Below are positions 34,657 to 45,436 of a stretch of DNA of 64,000 bases, in pieces. The position numbers and the translations under genes were made by a program. The first letter of the stretch is position 1, and each line of letters starts with the position of its first letter. The notes under the pieces were generated by a model. That model searched no databases and was not told where the DNA came from. It saw only the letters and a program-made list of their open reading frames with translations. Origin of the DNA: Tigriopus japonicus (taxonomy: Eukaryota; Arthropoda; Copepoda; Harpacticoida; Harpacticidae); contig JAAGOF010000271.1 in the NCBI GenBank assembly GCA_010645155.1, positions 326,146-390,145 on the forward strand. The letters are read 5' to 3'.

Positions 34657-36846
34657 ATGCATAGATTTCATTTCAAAACTTTTCCTCATGGTCCTTTCTA
34701 TTCTTCCAATAATCAACATGCCTTCATTCCAATCAAAACAAAGCCATGCTTCGGAATTGAAAGAGAGAATCGTGAAATTTTGAAAGTTCCTACCATGTCC
34801 CACGCTCATCCAGCCAAACGTCAATACAAACCTTTCGATCTGTCCCGATTCGGTGATCCCGGTCCCATCATTCACGAACTTCCGCCCAACGATGAAGGTC
34901 AAACCACCCGGGAACCCGATGTCGGCATTACCGAATACGCCCAAAAAGACCTTCCAGGATTCTCAGCCATCATCAAGCATCGCTATTCGGATTTTAACGT
35001 GTTCGAAATCGACCCTCAAGGCCAGATTGTGCGGCTTCAATCATTAAATCCGCCGGATTTGAACCCCAAACCTAACATCGAGTTCCAGGAAGTCAAACAC
35101 ACGGATGTTCCGGAAGAAGAGCGCAAGTTCTTTAGTAGTTTAACGTGGTTAAGATTGGTTCAACTGGCCAAAAAGGCCTTGCTGAAAGAAGATACCATGC
35201 CTTCGGAGACCGTTTCGGTGGATGTGACCACGAGAACCAAGGACGAACGCAAACAAGTCCATCAGATTGTGCGGAAATATTTTCCGCATCTCCAAACCTT
35301 CACCGAAGACAAGGCCATTGGAGATGATATGAAGAAGGTCATTTCTGTCCTTTTCAAGACCACGGGGGAACAGAAGAAGGCCGATGATCGCGATTGGCCC
35401 CGAGAAAGACCCAAGTATCTTCATTTTACTCTGTTCAAAGAAGACTTGGACAGTATGCAAGCTTTCAATGCGTTGAGTAAATGCTTGAACAAGAAGTACA
35501 AGTTCACTTTTGCCGGCACCAAAGACAAACGATCTCGGAGTACTCAACGATGTGCCATTTCGTTCGTCACGCCCAAACAACTGATCTCGGCCGCTAAAAG
35601 GACATATTTTAACCAAGAACGAACGGCCTTGGCTGTGGGTGATTTCTCCTTTGAACGCAAGGCCATTCGATTAGGCGATCATAAGGGCAATCATTTTGCT
35701 CTGGTGCTTCGTCACGTGGATTCACGCGAGAATGCCCAGAAAGGTCTTGAAAGTTTAAAGACCCACGGATTCATCAACTACTTTGGATTGCAACGTTTTG
35801 GCAATTCTTGTGTGAAGACCTCGGATGTGGGATTGGCCATTATTCGCGGTCAATGGCAAGAAGCCATCGAATTGATCTTGAAACCCCGGTCCAATGATCG
35901 CTTTCTTATGAAACAGGCCCGAGAGTTCTGGTGGCAATATAGAAAAAGTGATATCGCCCTTCGCATTTTGGGCAATTACTCTCAATCCATTGAAGGCAGT
36001 GTTTTCAAAGGGCTCAAACTCAGCAACGAGAAGTTCGGCAGCGGAGCCATGAACTATGTGAACAAGAACTCGAGACTCATGTATGTTCATGCTTACCAAT
36101 CCTTGGTTTGGAATAAAGCTGTGTCCAGAAGAGTCAGCCAATACGGATTAAAAGTGATTGTGGGTGATTTGTTCGTCAAAGAAGATGTTCCCGAAGAAGC
36201 CAATGAGGAACCTGTGGAAGATCAAGAAGAACCAGCCAAAACCGAGGAGAAGATCGATGAGAAAGAAGCCGCCAAAGATGAAAATGAAGCCAAATTCGGT
36301 CGGGATAAGGTCAATGTGTGCGTCGTGACTCCTGAAAATATCAACGAAGTATCCATCTATGACGTAGTCATGCCCTTACCGGGCAAAGATATCCAATATC
36401 CCGAGAACGACATCAAAGCTATGTACGAGGCCATCCTCAAGGAAGATGGTCTGGATTTCGAAAGTTTCGAGAACTCATCTCGGGAATATTCTTTAGGAGG
36501 CGATTATCGGAAGATGGTGGCTCATGCCGAGAATCTCCAATGGCGATTCATTCGCTACACAGACCCCAATAAAACCTTGGTCATATCGGATTACAATCGT
36601 GTCATGGGCATGCCCGAGATCGCCGATGAAGAAGAAGGCCCTTATTTGGGGTTGATCCTGGAATTCTCGCTGAAAACGTCCAATTACGCCACAATGGCGA
36701 TCCGAGAAATATCCCGAATAGACACGGGAAAAGAGCAACAAGGTCAATTAACCGAGCAACATCACACTGAAGATGAACAACGCAAACGCAAAGCCGATGA
36801 TCAAACTGACAATGGACTGAAAAAGGCCAAAACTGATGATGTTTAA
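34657..36846 (+). CDS. PUS7: Pseudouridylate synthase 7 (PUS7, TruD family)
   Basis: This single-exon frame is 729 residues from the first ATG, or 683 from the ATG at 34795 (MSHAHPAKRQYKPFDLSRFG), which has a better initiation context and is the likelier start of the conserved protein. PUS7 isomerises uridine to pseudouridine in tRNA and mRNA. The TruD signature is present: FTFAGTKDKRSRSTQ, whose Asp (residue 290 from the first ATG) is the catalytic nucleophile. Also present are GFINYFGLQRFGN, the MYVHAYQSLVWNKAVSRR block, VVMPLPGKDIQYPEN and the C-terminal NYATMAIREISRIDTG. An acidic Glu/Lys-rich insert (about residues 508-545) and a basic KRKADDQTDNGLKKAK tail resemble nuclear-protein features. 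The stop lies 60 bp from the stop of the convergent membrane-protein gene. Confidence 0.95.
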   Translation: MHRFHFKTFPHGPFYSSNNQHAFIPIKTKPCFGIERENREILKVPTMSHAHPAKRQYKPFDLSRFGDPGPIIHELPPNDEGQTTREPDVGITEYAQKDLPGFSAIIKHRYSDFNVFEIDPQGQIVRLQSLNPPDLNPKPNIEFQEVKHTDVPEEERKFFSSLTWLRLVQLAKKALLKEDTMPSETVSVDVTTRTKDERKQVHQIVRKYFPHLQTFTEDKAIGDDMKKVISVLFKTTGEQKKADDRDWPRERPKYLHFTLFKEDLDSMQAFNALSKCLNKKYKFTFAGTKDKRSRSTQRCAISFVTPKQLISAAKRTYFNQERTALAVGDFSFERKAIRLGDHKGNHFALVLRHVDSRENAQKGLESLKTHGFINYFGLQRFGNSCVKTSDVGLAIIRGQWQEAIELILKPRSNDRFLMKQAREFWWQYRKSDIALRILGNYSQSIEGSVFKGLKLSNEKFGSGAMNYVNKNSRLMYVHAYQSLVWNKAVSRRVSQYGLKVIVGDLFVKEDVPEEANEEPVEDQEEPAKTEEKIDEKEAAKDENEAKFGRDKVNVCVVTPENINEVSIYDVVMPLPGKDIQYPENDIKAMYEAILKEDGLDFESFENSSREYSLGGDYRKMVAHAENLQWRFIRYTDPNKTLVISDYNRVMGMPEIADEEEGPYLGLILEFSLKTSNYATMAIREISRIDTGKEQQGQLTEQHHTEDEQRKRKADDQTDNGLKKAKTDDV

Positions 36847-36906
36847 AATGTGATTGTTATATTCCACTAATAGGAGTTATTGAACTATTGCAGTCAACGA
36901 ATTTGT

Positions 36907-39900
36907 TCAAATGACTTGCGTGGTGTTTTGGGAATCATTGTCCTCCTCGGACATCTCATAAGCCATGTTCTCGTACGAATTCAAGCGCTTGATCTTGTTG
37001 CGTTTGAAGCTAGCAGAAAGTTGAAGTTTGTTCCCATAAGACTGAGATTTTTTCACACCAGGAATCGCGTTCTGGAGTCCATTTTCCACCAAGTTTGTCA
37101 ACGATTTGGCTCGAGTTCCTCGACACGGGTTCTCTTGTTCAAACGGATTGGAGCCTTTCATCTTCAAAGACCGTTGCAAACTACTGGCCTTGATTTGGGC
37201 CTTTTGAAAGGGACTCAATCCCGGCGAATGGACTTGTGGGGATGCAATCATTTCTGCACTAGCTTGGGTCCTCGGAGGTTTGGGTACGGGATTGGGACTG
37301 CTATCAGGAATGGGTCCCTCCCCAATATCCGACAGAACATCACACACGAACGAGCTTTTGCTGATGAGTTGCCCGTCCAAAATGGTCCACACATCCACAA
37401 ACGCGGGCAAAAAATCGGTGGTGACCTCGGCAAAGACTTCGTTGTAGGTGAAGCTCTCCTTGAGCTTCAAATCCACGGCATTTGCTCGGGTAGCTGACCA
37501 GATTTGCTCGTAGTATCGTTTCTCTTCAAAGCCGACAATTTCCACTATCTTTTCGTTGGGAAATGTCGGGTGATGCGGAAATGAGATCTCGAGGCCGTAA
37601 CAGAGCCTCATAGATCTTGGTACGGGCATGATGTAAAGAACGGCCAAGGGATCTTTCCACGTGATTTCGAGTCCTTGGGGAGTTTCTTGGACTGTCAAAC
37701 GAAGAGGGCGCCAGTTGTTTTGGACGTCAATCTCTAAAGCGGCCAAGGTCTTTAAACCCACTCCAAGGCCGTGACGGAAGGCCAGAAGATCCAAGATCAG
37801 TCGGATGTTCGGACTAGATTCGTAGGGGTTTAAGGAGTCGAGAACTCGTTCTGAAGATTTCTTTCGGAATGGAGGCGATGGAACGGAACGACCTCGAATC
37901 ACATCGATCTTGTTCACGGCCTCGGAATAGGATTTCATCAATTTTCCCCAAAGCGTGGAACCAAGGATCACATGAGTCCAAAGATTGGCAATTATGAATA
38001 GCATCACTTGCGAAAGCAACAAGATCTCCAAGAAAAACGCCATGAGTAGATGTCCTGGAAGTGAATTATGTCAATTTCTTTTCAGTTTTACAAACATATC
38101 TAGTACGGAATCATCATAATGTCTTATAAAAGAACAAACCTGGTTTCCCGTTTCGTAATAATGTATGATAATAGATGGCTAATATAGAGAGCACAATGAA
38201 CACGATCAATCGAATCGCATTCCAAGAGTGGAACATGATGACCATCCAAATTTGCCCTTGGGACCGATGAAGAGTGTTGGTGAAGACCAAATTGTTACGG
38301 ACACGCCGATAAAATTGAAGATCCAATTGGACCTCCATCAAATGGCAAATGACTTGGACCACATGAGCATTGTAAAATAACCTAAAACCGAGATTCAACT
38401 TAATTGTTGTCAACTTAAAAGCGTCTCTATTTACCTATCATAAGCCAAGTTCAGGAATCCGATGGACAAACTAATGATAATCACGGACAGGAGAAATCCT
38501 TGGGGTAGACTACGGAAGATCCAGAATGTTTTGGGATGGCCAATGACCTTGATGGGTGATTCTAGTGCTGGATTGGGATCAAAGAGACTGTCCGAAAATC
38601 GCTCTAAACCGAAGACTTCATTGGTGGAATTTGGTTCCAAAAAGGCATCCAAGTTCTCGGTGAAATTGAAATCCAACGAGGAATCTATCACCAAAGTGTC
38701 GTTCACGCCCAAAACGACCTCTCTCTTTAATGGTACAGATGTCGAGTACAAATAGCAACCTAAAAAAAAATGTTCACTAGCAATCTTAAGAGAGGGCAAT
38801 GGAGGTTCTACAATGATTCACCAAAATCCATGCTCATCATTTATGTGATGCACAAGTCCGTCAAAAAGGAGTGCTATTCTGATATCTAGGAACGATACTC
38901 TGTATCAAATGTGGATTTCAGTCAGGAGAAAAATATCCTTTTATAGAGAATTATTATGCATGTTCAGTTTCAGTATTATTATCATAAGATTTATCTTGTC
39001 TCATCAAGACTATCATGATCATCAGAGTTGGGTCAAATACTTGAAAAATGTAATTAATTACAGTTACAATTACTTTGTCGAAAAATGTAATTAATTACAA
39101 TTACAATTGCATCATCCGAAAATGTAATTGACTTCAAATACAATTACATATCAATTACAATCCTTCCGTCTCTTTCACCCTTTTGCCTTTTCAAAACGAT
39201 GAAAAGTAAACAGATCTGCCATTTTTAAATGGCGATGCACCAACTGGCAACTTATAATGCCTGAAAGGTTAAAATGAAAGTGATTTACAAAAAAACCCAA
39301 AAGTTTATGAACGGGCTTAAATATCACTATCACAACTATTATGCCATGAACCACAAGGCATATTTTTCTTTTCCAGAAAATAACACGAACTTTATACACA
39401 TATATCAAATATAACGATGTTTTAATACCTTATTTTTCCACCTCCTTTGTCTGCCCTTAGTTGTGAAAAGCCCTACCTCCTGACACAAAAATCATGGTCA
39501 AAAGCTATTTTAGTTCAAAAGTATTTAAACATCATAGCTTGGGTGCGTATTGTAACAAAAGCTACCTGTTAGTGGCATCACATTGACCGCAAATTGATGA
39601 CAAAATAATTGTTTTCCAAGTAATAACTCAAAGTATCAATTGATATTTTGATGATCAGATACTTTGATTTTTTTCCCTACTTTGGTTGTTGCTCGACAGC
39701 TCCAGTATTGGAAATAAAGTGGCATTCTAGTATGGATACTAGATTTTTTTTTTCTTCCCCTGATAAGGGGGGGACAATTGTACCTGAGGAAGGGACCAAT
39801 AATCTCTATGCGGCTGATTCTGGTCAGTTATCCTACGCAAAAGTCGTACGGAGGAAATTTCCGGCATTGACGCTGGATTTTACCTGCAATTTGGAGGGTG

Positions 39901-42900
39901 AAAGAGTGACATCAAGAATTGTAGCCGATTTTGTCTTTAATGATCTGAGGATGAGCTCGAGTGAGATCTCAAGGATTGTTGGATTGGGAAGGCCCTCAAA
40001 TGTGGTCAGTATTGTGACAAAGAAGGAAGTGTCCGTCCGGGAACGCTTTGGTCCTAAGTTCGAGTACCGTCGATCTTATGGAGATAAGCAATGGACCTGC
40101 ACCATTCGCGGTGGAGGGGATCGGTCTTTTGTTAGACTTTTCAACGTGCCGCACGAGGTTGAGGAAGAGGATTTGCTCAGGGCGGTGGAACCATTCATCA
40201 CACCACTTTCTGGCGTATTGGTCGAGACGTTTGGTAAAGAGAGTGATCCAAGATTTGCTGGAATCGGAAATGGACATATGCGCGTCCATGGTCGTGTAGT
40301 GGGCGAAATCCCGATGTTTATACAAGTACAAAAGTGGAGGATAAAAATATGGCACAAAGATCAAGTGAAGAAATGTTTCAAATGTGGAAGTCAGTCACAT
40401 CTCAAGGTTGATTGCCCCACACATCTTGGTAAACCATCTGACGTGGGAAAGGAGACATTTGAAATGGATGGGGATGCCCCTAAAGATGGGGACACACATC
40501 AAGGTGGAGATGAATTGGAAACTGTATCTGTGAGTGAGGAATACCAAGTGATCAATAATGCCGACAATCAAGAGTCACATGAAGATGGAAATGGAACAGA
40601 TGCATCCATAAATCACACGTTGCAAGATACTGTCAATGGGAAGGAGATACCTGTACCCAAGGGACACAAAAGTGAAAATAGATCTGATAACGGTGCTAGA
40701 GAAGGAAATTATCCTACCACTGAGATATCAATCGGGTCGGTAAGCTGGAATGGCGCAAGAAAAAAGAAGCAACCGGAAAGTTCTATAACCCTTTCACGCA
40801 CCAGATCTGGTCTTTCTAACTAAGTGCCAGTCCTTTCATGTCGATCAAGGTCGTCTACCTCAATGCAAGAAGTATAGTCAACAAGCTAGTTGACGTACAA
40901 TCCCTATTGAGCTCAAGAAATATTGATATATTGTTGATTACGGAAACGTGGCTGAACTCCTGGCATATGGATAGCGAATTGTGTTTTGTGGGTTATCGCC
41001 TAATCTGTCGTAAGGATAGAACAGATACTAAACTGGGCCGTGGGGGTGGCCTAATCATCCTTTGTAGGGATGATATAAAATGTGATGAGTTGGAAGTGGA
41101 TCATCCCAGTATTTGTGGTCTCAAGAGCGGCCCTCTTGAGTTCTTCTGTGTTTACTTATCACTAGAGTGGCCGAAAATATTTAATTTTGAAGGCCAAATA
41201 TTTAAATAATATTTAAGAAAAGAACGTAAAAATATTTAAAAAATATTTAAATTACAACAAAGTATTTAAAAAATATTTAAATTTTCACGGAGTTTGGAGC
41301 AATAAATTGGTATTTTTGAAAATTTAATTTAAAAATCCAAATATATGATGAAACATTGGCAATGTCAGAAATATCAGCAAACAAATCTTCTGTTCTAAAA
41401 AATTCATATCGGGCAATGAAAATTGGTTATTCTTGACAATCCTTATTTATACCCTACATTATAATAATATTTTACTGCCTAAGGTTTGGTTGAATGTTAA
41501 AACCAGAGTTTTCATAATTTTTTTTCTTGTTGGAATTGCGGTTTTCTTTGTTAGATTAAAATCCGTTAATTTAATTTTTGAGGCCAAGCTGACCAAATAT
41601 TTATTTCCCTCTATAATTTTCATTTTAGTTCGCCTATTCGCCAAAAAAGAGTCGAAATTTTGTTTGAAAAAAAAATGGAAGATTTTGACAATGTAGTTTT
41701 TTGGGAAAGGTCAGATTTTTTTGTCAAAATATCAAAACGTATCCTGAAATTGTGGAGATTGATGAAATATTTCGATGAAAAACGGGAAATTTCCTTTAAT
41801 TTTAGAAGTAAAAGCCCAAATATTTAAAAAGTGCTCAAAACCCCAAAATATTTAAATTAAATATTTTTATATTAAATTAAATATTTTCGGCCGCTCTACT
41901 TATCACCATCAGCCAATTTGAACGATCGCCAACTTCTCAACGCATTTCTGTCTACTCGTACGAAGGACACTCTAATTGTCGGTGACTTCAATCATCCCTC
42001 TATTGAGTGGACTTCGAAAATTGGCATCTCTCATGATGAAACAGAGTTCCTTGACGCCATTTCTAGTGGTTTTTTAGAACAATTAGTGTCTGAGCCAACG
42101 CACAATGCGGGCAATATATTAGATCTCGTTCTCACTAATGATGTCGATTATGTGGAGTATGTCGAGAACCGGTGGGATTCGGCTCTAAGTGATCATTGTC
42201 TAATTGAAATTGGCGTCAAGCTTCGACTTAAAGTTAGAGTGGATGATTGTGGATTCGATTTTAAGAACGCAGACTGGTCAAAAATCAGAGCTTCTTTGGA
42301 CCAAGTCGACTGGCTAAGGATGGCGTCAACAAACGACGTAGACACTTTATGGAACTTCCTACGAGACACTATTGCCAGTGGTATGCGTTGTTATATTCCA
42401 TTGAGACACTCTCTAAGTAAGAGAAGGCCACCTTGGCTTAGTAAAGCCCTGTTGGTAAAAATAAGGCGAAAGTCTTTGTTGTGGAAACGCTACAAGAAAT
42501 TGGATGACCCTTTTTCCCTCGCCGAATTCAAGAAATTAAGAGCCGAACTGAAAAAGGAAATCATAGCTTCTAAGTGTAAATATGAAGAGCAAATGATTGG
42601 GTCCAAAGATATGAAGAGATTCTATAACTACATTAACAAGAAAAAATCGATGCAGGCGGGAGTGGGTCCATTATTCACTACAAAAGGTGTTTTGACGGAT
42701 GATCCCATGAAGATGGCCGAGATTCTCAATAATCAATTTGCAAGCGCCTTTACTACCTCTCTCGATAAAAAACCTGGGCTTCATCAAAAACCACTTGCTT
42801 CACCTTCACTGAGTTTCATGACCTTCAGTTTTGAACAAGTGTGGAAGGCAATCGATAGTCTAAAGTATTCGTGCAGTCCTGGCCCGGATGGTATTCCCTC

Positions 42901-44901
42901 ATGTGTGCTAAAGTCTCTCGGTGGTTCTGTGGCCTGGCCACTGTCATTAGTCTTCAACAAGTCATTTTTGGATGGGATAGTTCCGAAAGATTGGAAAAGT
43001 GCAAATGTTTGCCCAATACCAAAGGGAAAGGACTCTAGAAGATCCGAAAACTATCGTCCAATCTCAATGACGACCGTTTGTGGAAAAGTAATGGAAAGGC
43101 TTATCAAGAACAATTTGGTGGCCTTTTTGGAAGACCACAGCCTTATCACACGATCACAACATGGATTTCGTGGTGGGAGATCATGTACTACGAACCTTCT
43201 GGAGCATGTGGATCAAATCTCGAGTGTGCTGGAAGAGGGCTGTTCTATTGATGTAGTGCACTTGGACTTTGCAAAAGCATTCGACACTGTACCGCATCAT
43301 ATATTGATGGAGAAGCTCGAAACAATTGGTGTGGGGGGGCATTTGTGGAACTGGATTAATAATTGGCTTGACCAGAGAAAACAGCGAGTGCTGGTTAGAG
43401 GGCTCTCATCTGAGTGGACTGAAGTCACCTCTGGTGTTCCACAGGGCAGTGTGTTGGGGCCTGTGTTATTTCAAATTTTTGTGAATGATGTCACTGTTTC
43501 TGATGGGACAACATTGAGGCTCTTTGCTGATGATGCAAGACTTTCTCGGAAGATCACCCAATCCAGGGAGTCATTTGTGCTCCAGAGTGACATCATCGAA
43601 ATTCAAAACTGGTCTCACAAGAATCGAATGAGACTCAATGCCCAAAAATGCGTAGTTCAGCGGTTTGGCGGGTTGAAAGTTACGGTGGATTACAAGTTGG
43701 GTGGGAAACCCTTGGATTGGGTCGAGACCCACAGAGATTTGGGAGTCCTGGTGGATAATCGTTTGAAATTTGATGCCCATGTTTCAAACCAATGCAACAA
43801 AGCAAACCGTTTGGTAGGAATGTTAAAGAGACATTTCACGACTAAAAATAAGGATGTGCTAACCAACCTTTTCAAAACTTATGTGCTACCCATCTTAGAA
43901 TATGGATGTCCTGCCTTTGCTCCATTGCTTAAACGGGACATAGCAAGAATATAATCCATTCAAAGACGGTTCACTAAGAGCATAAAAGGAATGAATGATG
44001 GTTTAGAGTATTCTGGGCGTCTCTCAGAGTTAAATATGGCCTCACTTGAAGAAAGGCGAAAGAGATGTGATGCGTTATGGACTTACAAAATTATACATGG
44101 ATATGTGGACCTGCAATTGGGGGACAAAGCGCAACCGTCCTTTTTCCCGCTCATTAATAAGATGGCACGTAATTCGAGGGCTACAAAAAGAAACGAGTTG
44201 TGGAAGCCACCGGCTAGAACTCTTGCTCGGATAAATGCCTTCTGCGTACGCTCGGTCTCGATGTGGAACAAGCTAACACCCGAAGTGCGAAACCTGCCCA
44301 CAATCAAACAATTCAAAGATGCAATCCGTACCATTTCTCTATAAATCATTCGTGCTAAAGTGATATTTCCTTTATAATTCAATATTTCTATTATCCAATA
44401 CTCTCATATCGCCTTAAATGGTGTCGGAGTGGATTTAACAATAAACAATATTATGGTTAATTTGAAGAAGTAAGTGTTTGAAACGTAATTGGTAATTTGT
44501 AATTGAAAATTCGTTAATTACATGGTCAAAAATGTAATTAATTACAATTACATGTAATTGCAATTACAATTACTCCCCAACCCTGATGATCAAAGATGAT
44601 CATTGTCAAGATCAATACTAGGCCAGCGATCTTTTTAAAAAAAATATGATTCCAAGGCAAAATTGTTTGAAAATTAAGATCATGAATTAAAACATTTTCA
44701 AGATCAACAAAGATTCATCAATTGACTTACTTGTGAGAATTGTCAGGGCCAGAGATTTAAGCAGGATCATGTCCCACCATGGTTGGAGGATGGCCTCAGC
44801 CTTGTTCTGGCTCAAAATCATGTTCCTCGCCTCACTTTTTGAGCCCCATTGCTCACCTATGTGCGAATCCACTTTGAGTGAGTGGTCGATGGACTCGGAA
44901 A
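36907..44901 (-). CDS. Unrecognised multi-pass membrane protein, interrupted by a transposon-filled intron
   Basis: Four minus-strand exons join in phase: 44731-44901, 38435-38759, 38140-38381 and 36907-38054. If translation starts at the in-exon ATG 44821 (MILSQNKAEAILQPWW) the protein has 601 residues. Otherwise the exon begins after the acceptor TTTCTCGGCTCAG and the gene continues upstream. Four hydrophobic segments are seen. One is in the first exon (LLKSLALTILTSCYLYST). One is at the end of the second (GFLLSVIIISLSIGFLNLAY), after a loop with NFTE and NST glycosylation-type sites. One is in the third (WNAIRLIVFIVLSILAIYY) and one in the fourth (MAFFLEILLLSQVMLFIIAN). A roughly 300-residue hydrophilic C-terminal region follows. 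I do not recognise the family. The first intron is about 6 kb because it holds nested mobile elements. Confidence 0.7.
39651..40823 (+). CDS. Non-LTR retrotransposon ORF1 (gag-like, CCHC zinc knuckle)
   Basis: Open frame from ATG 39651; an in-frame ATG at 39732 (MDTRFFFSSPDKGG) is the likelier start. The middle part is consistent with an RNA-binding ORF1p fold. A clear retroviral-type zinc knuckle, CFKCGSQSHLKVDC (CX2CX4HX4C), follows, and then an acidic, low-complexity tail. ORF1p binds the element RNA to form the transposition particle. It ends 14 bp before the ATG of ORF2. The frame is undamaged, which suggests a young copy. Confidence 0.85.
   Translation: MIRYFDFFPYFGCCSTAPVLEIKWHSSMDTRFFFSSPDKGGTIVPEEGTNNLYAADSGQLSYAKVVRRKFPALTLDFTCNLEGERVTSRIVADFVFNDLRMSSSEISRIVGLGRPSNVVSIVTKKEVSVRERFGPKFEYRRSYGDKQWTCTIRGGGDRSFVRLFNVPHEVEEEDLLRAVEPFITPLSGVLVETFGKESDPRFAGIGNGHMRVHGRVVGEIPMFIQVQKWRIKIWHKDQVKKCFKCGSQSHLKVDCPTHLGKPSDVGKETFEMDGDAPKDGDTHQGGDELETVSVSEEYQVINNADNQESHEDGNGTDASINHTLQDTVNGKEIPVPKGHKSENRSDNGAREGNYPTTEISIGSVSWNGARKKKQPESSITLSRTRSGLSN
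40838..44344 (+). pseudogene. Non-LTR retrotransposon ORF2 (endonuclease-reverse transcriptase), split by a MITE and carrying one stop
   Basis: The frame starts at ATG 40838 with an APE-type endonuclease (VYLNARSIVNKL, LLITETWLNS, GRGGGLIIL). It is interrupted at 41163-41898 by a MITE and continues (TLIVGDFNHPSIEW, ALSDHCLIEIG). The reverse transcriptase follows (CSPGPDGIPSCVLK, DFAKAFDTVPHHIL, SGVPQGSVLGPVLF), with the catalytic FADD box at 43523-43534. The C-terminal region shows HRDLGVLVDNRLKF and SLEERRKRCDAL. Leaving aside the MITE and one duplicated target copy the frame is continuous, about 920 codons, except for one TAA at 43952-43954. After that stop the same frame resumes (SIQRRFTKSIKGMNDG). 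Organisation and motifs fit the CR1/Jockey group; the exact clade is uncertain. The copy is non-functional as it stands. Confidence 0.9.
41163..41898. mobile_element. hAT-like MITE, 736 bp, inserted in ORF2
   Basis: The element begins TAGAGTGGCCGAAAATATTT and ends with its inverse. The 25-bp terminal inverted repeats differ at one position. It is flanked by perfect 8-bp direct repeats CTTATCAC (41155-41162 and 41899-41906) with T at position 2 and A at position 7, the hAT target pattern. Both subterminal regions carry many copies of AATATTTAAA, like transposase-binding arrays of hAT elements. It is AT-rich and has no transposase. Confidence 0.9.
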
Positions 44902-45108
44902 CTGAGCCGAGAAACACGAGAAACAATTAATTTCCACCAGGGAGGAGGACAACATGTAAATTTCCAAGGCTCCCACTCAAAACGATGAGGGGTGTCAAAT
45001 TTACAGCGATAACACCATCATGTTCAACTAGTAATCGAATCGAGCTTCAGTACTATCCCCTCTTTCTCTTTCAATGAACACCGCCAAACAAATACCTAAC
45101 CTACGAAC

Positions 45109-45307
45109 CTATGAAGTGATCATGGATAAGTAAGTATGCGCGGATATCATGCATGAGAGGCTCTCCAGTCCAATAAGATTGGAGAAGCAGGACAAAAAAA
45201 ATCTTGCATTTCCGTTCAATCTGGACCTCGCCAGGAAATGAACAAATGCCATTGGTACACATTGGTTTTTTTCCGACGGATCTTGCGGAAGTATGTCGAG
45301 AAATAAC
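45109..45307 (-). CDS. Possible upstream exon of the multi-pass membrane-protein gene
   Basis: After an acceptor-like GATGCTTAG the minus strand is open for 66 codons. It includes a Cys-containing segment (MCTNGICSFPGEVQIERKC) and a hydrophobic one (KIFFVLLLQSYW). It ends at a weak GTTCGT donor in phase 1, which matches the phase of the exon starting at 44901. A second frame over the same bases is also open, so the call is weak. The donor deviates from consensus. Confidence 0.25.
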
Positions 45308-45436
45308 CTAAGCATCTTTAACTTTCAATGAAGTTGGAAAAGGTTCATTGGAAGATTTTAATTTGGAAAAAAAAACAATATAATAAGACACTTAGGGGTG
45401 AGTAAGAGATACAGGAGCGATGACAACTTGAAAGAA

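Larger units (their letters stand above)
39023..44585. mobile_element. hAT-like element hosting a retrotransposon (outer layer of the nest)
   Basis: The left terminus at 39023 begins CAGAGTTGGGTCAAATACTT and runs into repeated GTAATTAATTACAATTAC motifs. The right terminus, ending at 44585, is the inverse, CAGGGTTGGGGAGTAATTG when read on the minus strand. The flanks are near-identical 8-bp repeats: ATGATCAT at 39015-39022 and ATGATCAA at 44586-44593. Both have T at position 2 and A at position 7, as in hAT target sites. The GTAATTA-rich ends occur only at the two edges (about 39040-39160 and 44475-44575). What lies between is a retrotransposon, so the original element was probably a few hundred bp and non-autonomous. 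Confidence 0.65.

Noticed and set aside
41433..41696. 87-codon frame inside the ORF2 insertion
   Set aside because: It lies wholly in the AT-rich non-autonomous MITE and has no transposase similarity.
41163..41898. ORF2 break interpreted as an intron of the retrotransposon
   Set aside because: The boundaries are inverted repeats with a perfect 8-bp duplication, not GT-AG splice sites.
45109..45315. 68-codon minus-strand frame starting MLRLFLDILPQ
   Set aside because: It starts with an ATG but ends in TAG without a usable donor to the next exon; the alternative frame at 45109-45307 fits the phase better, though weakly.
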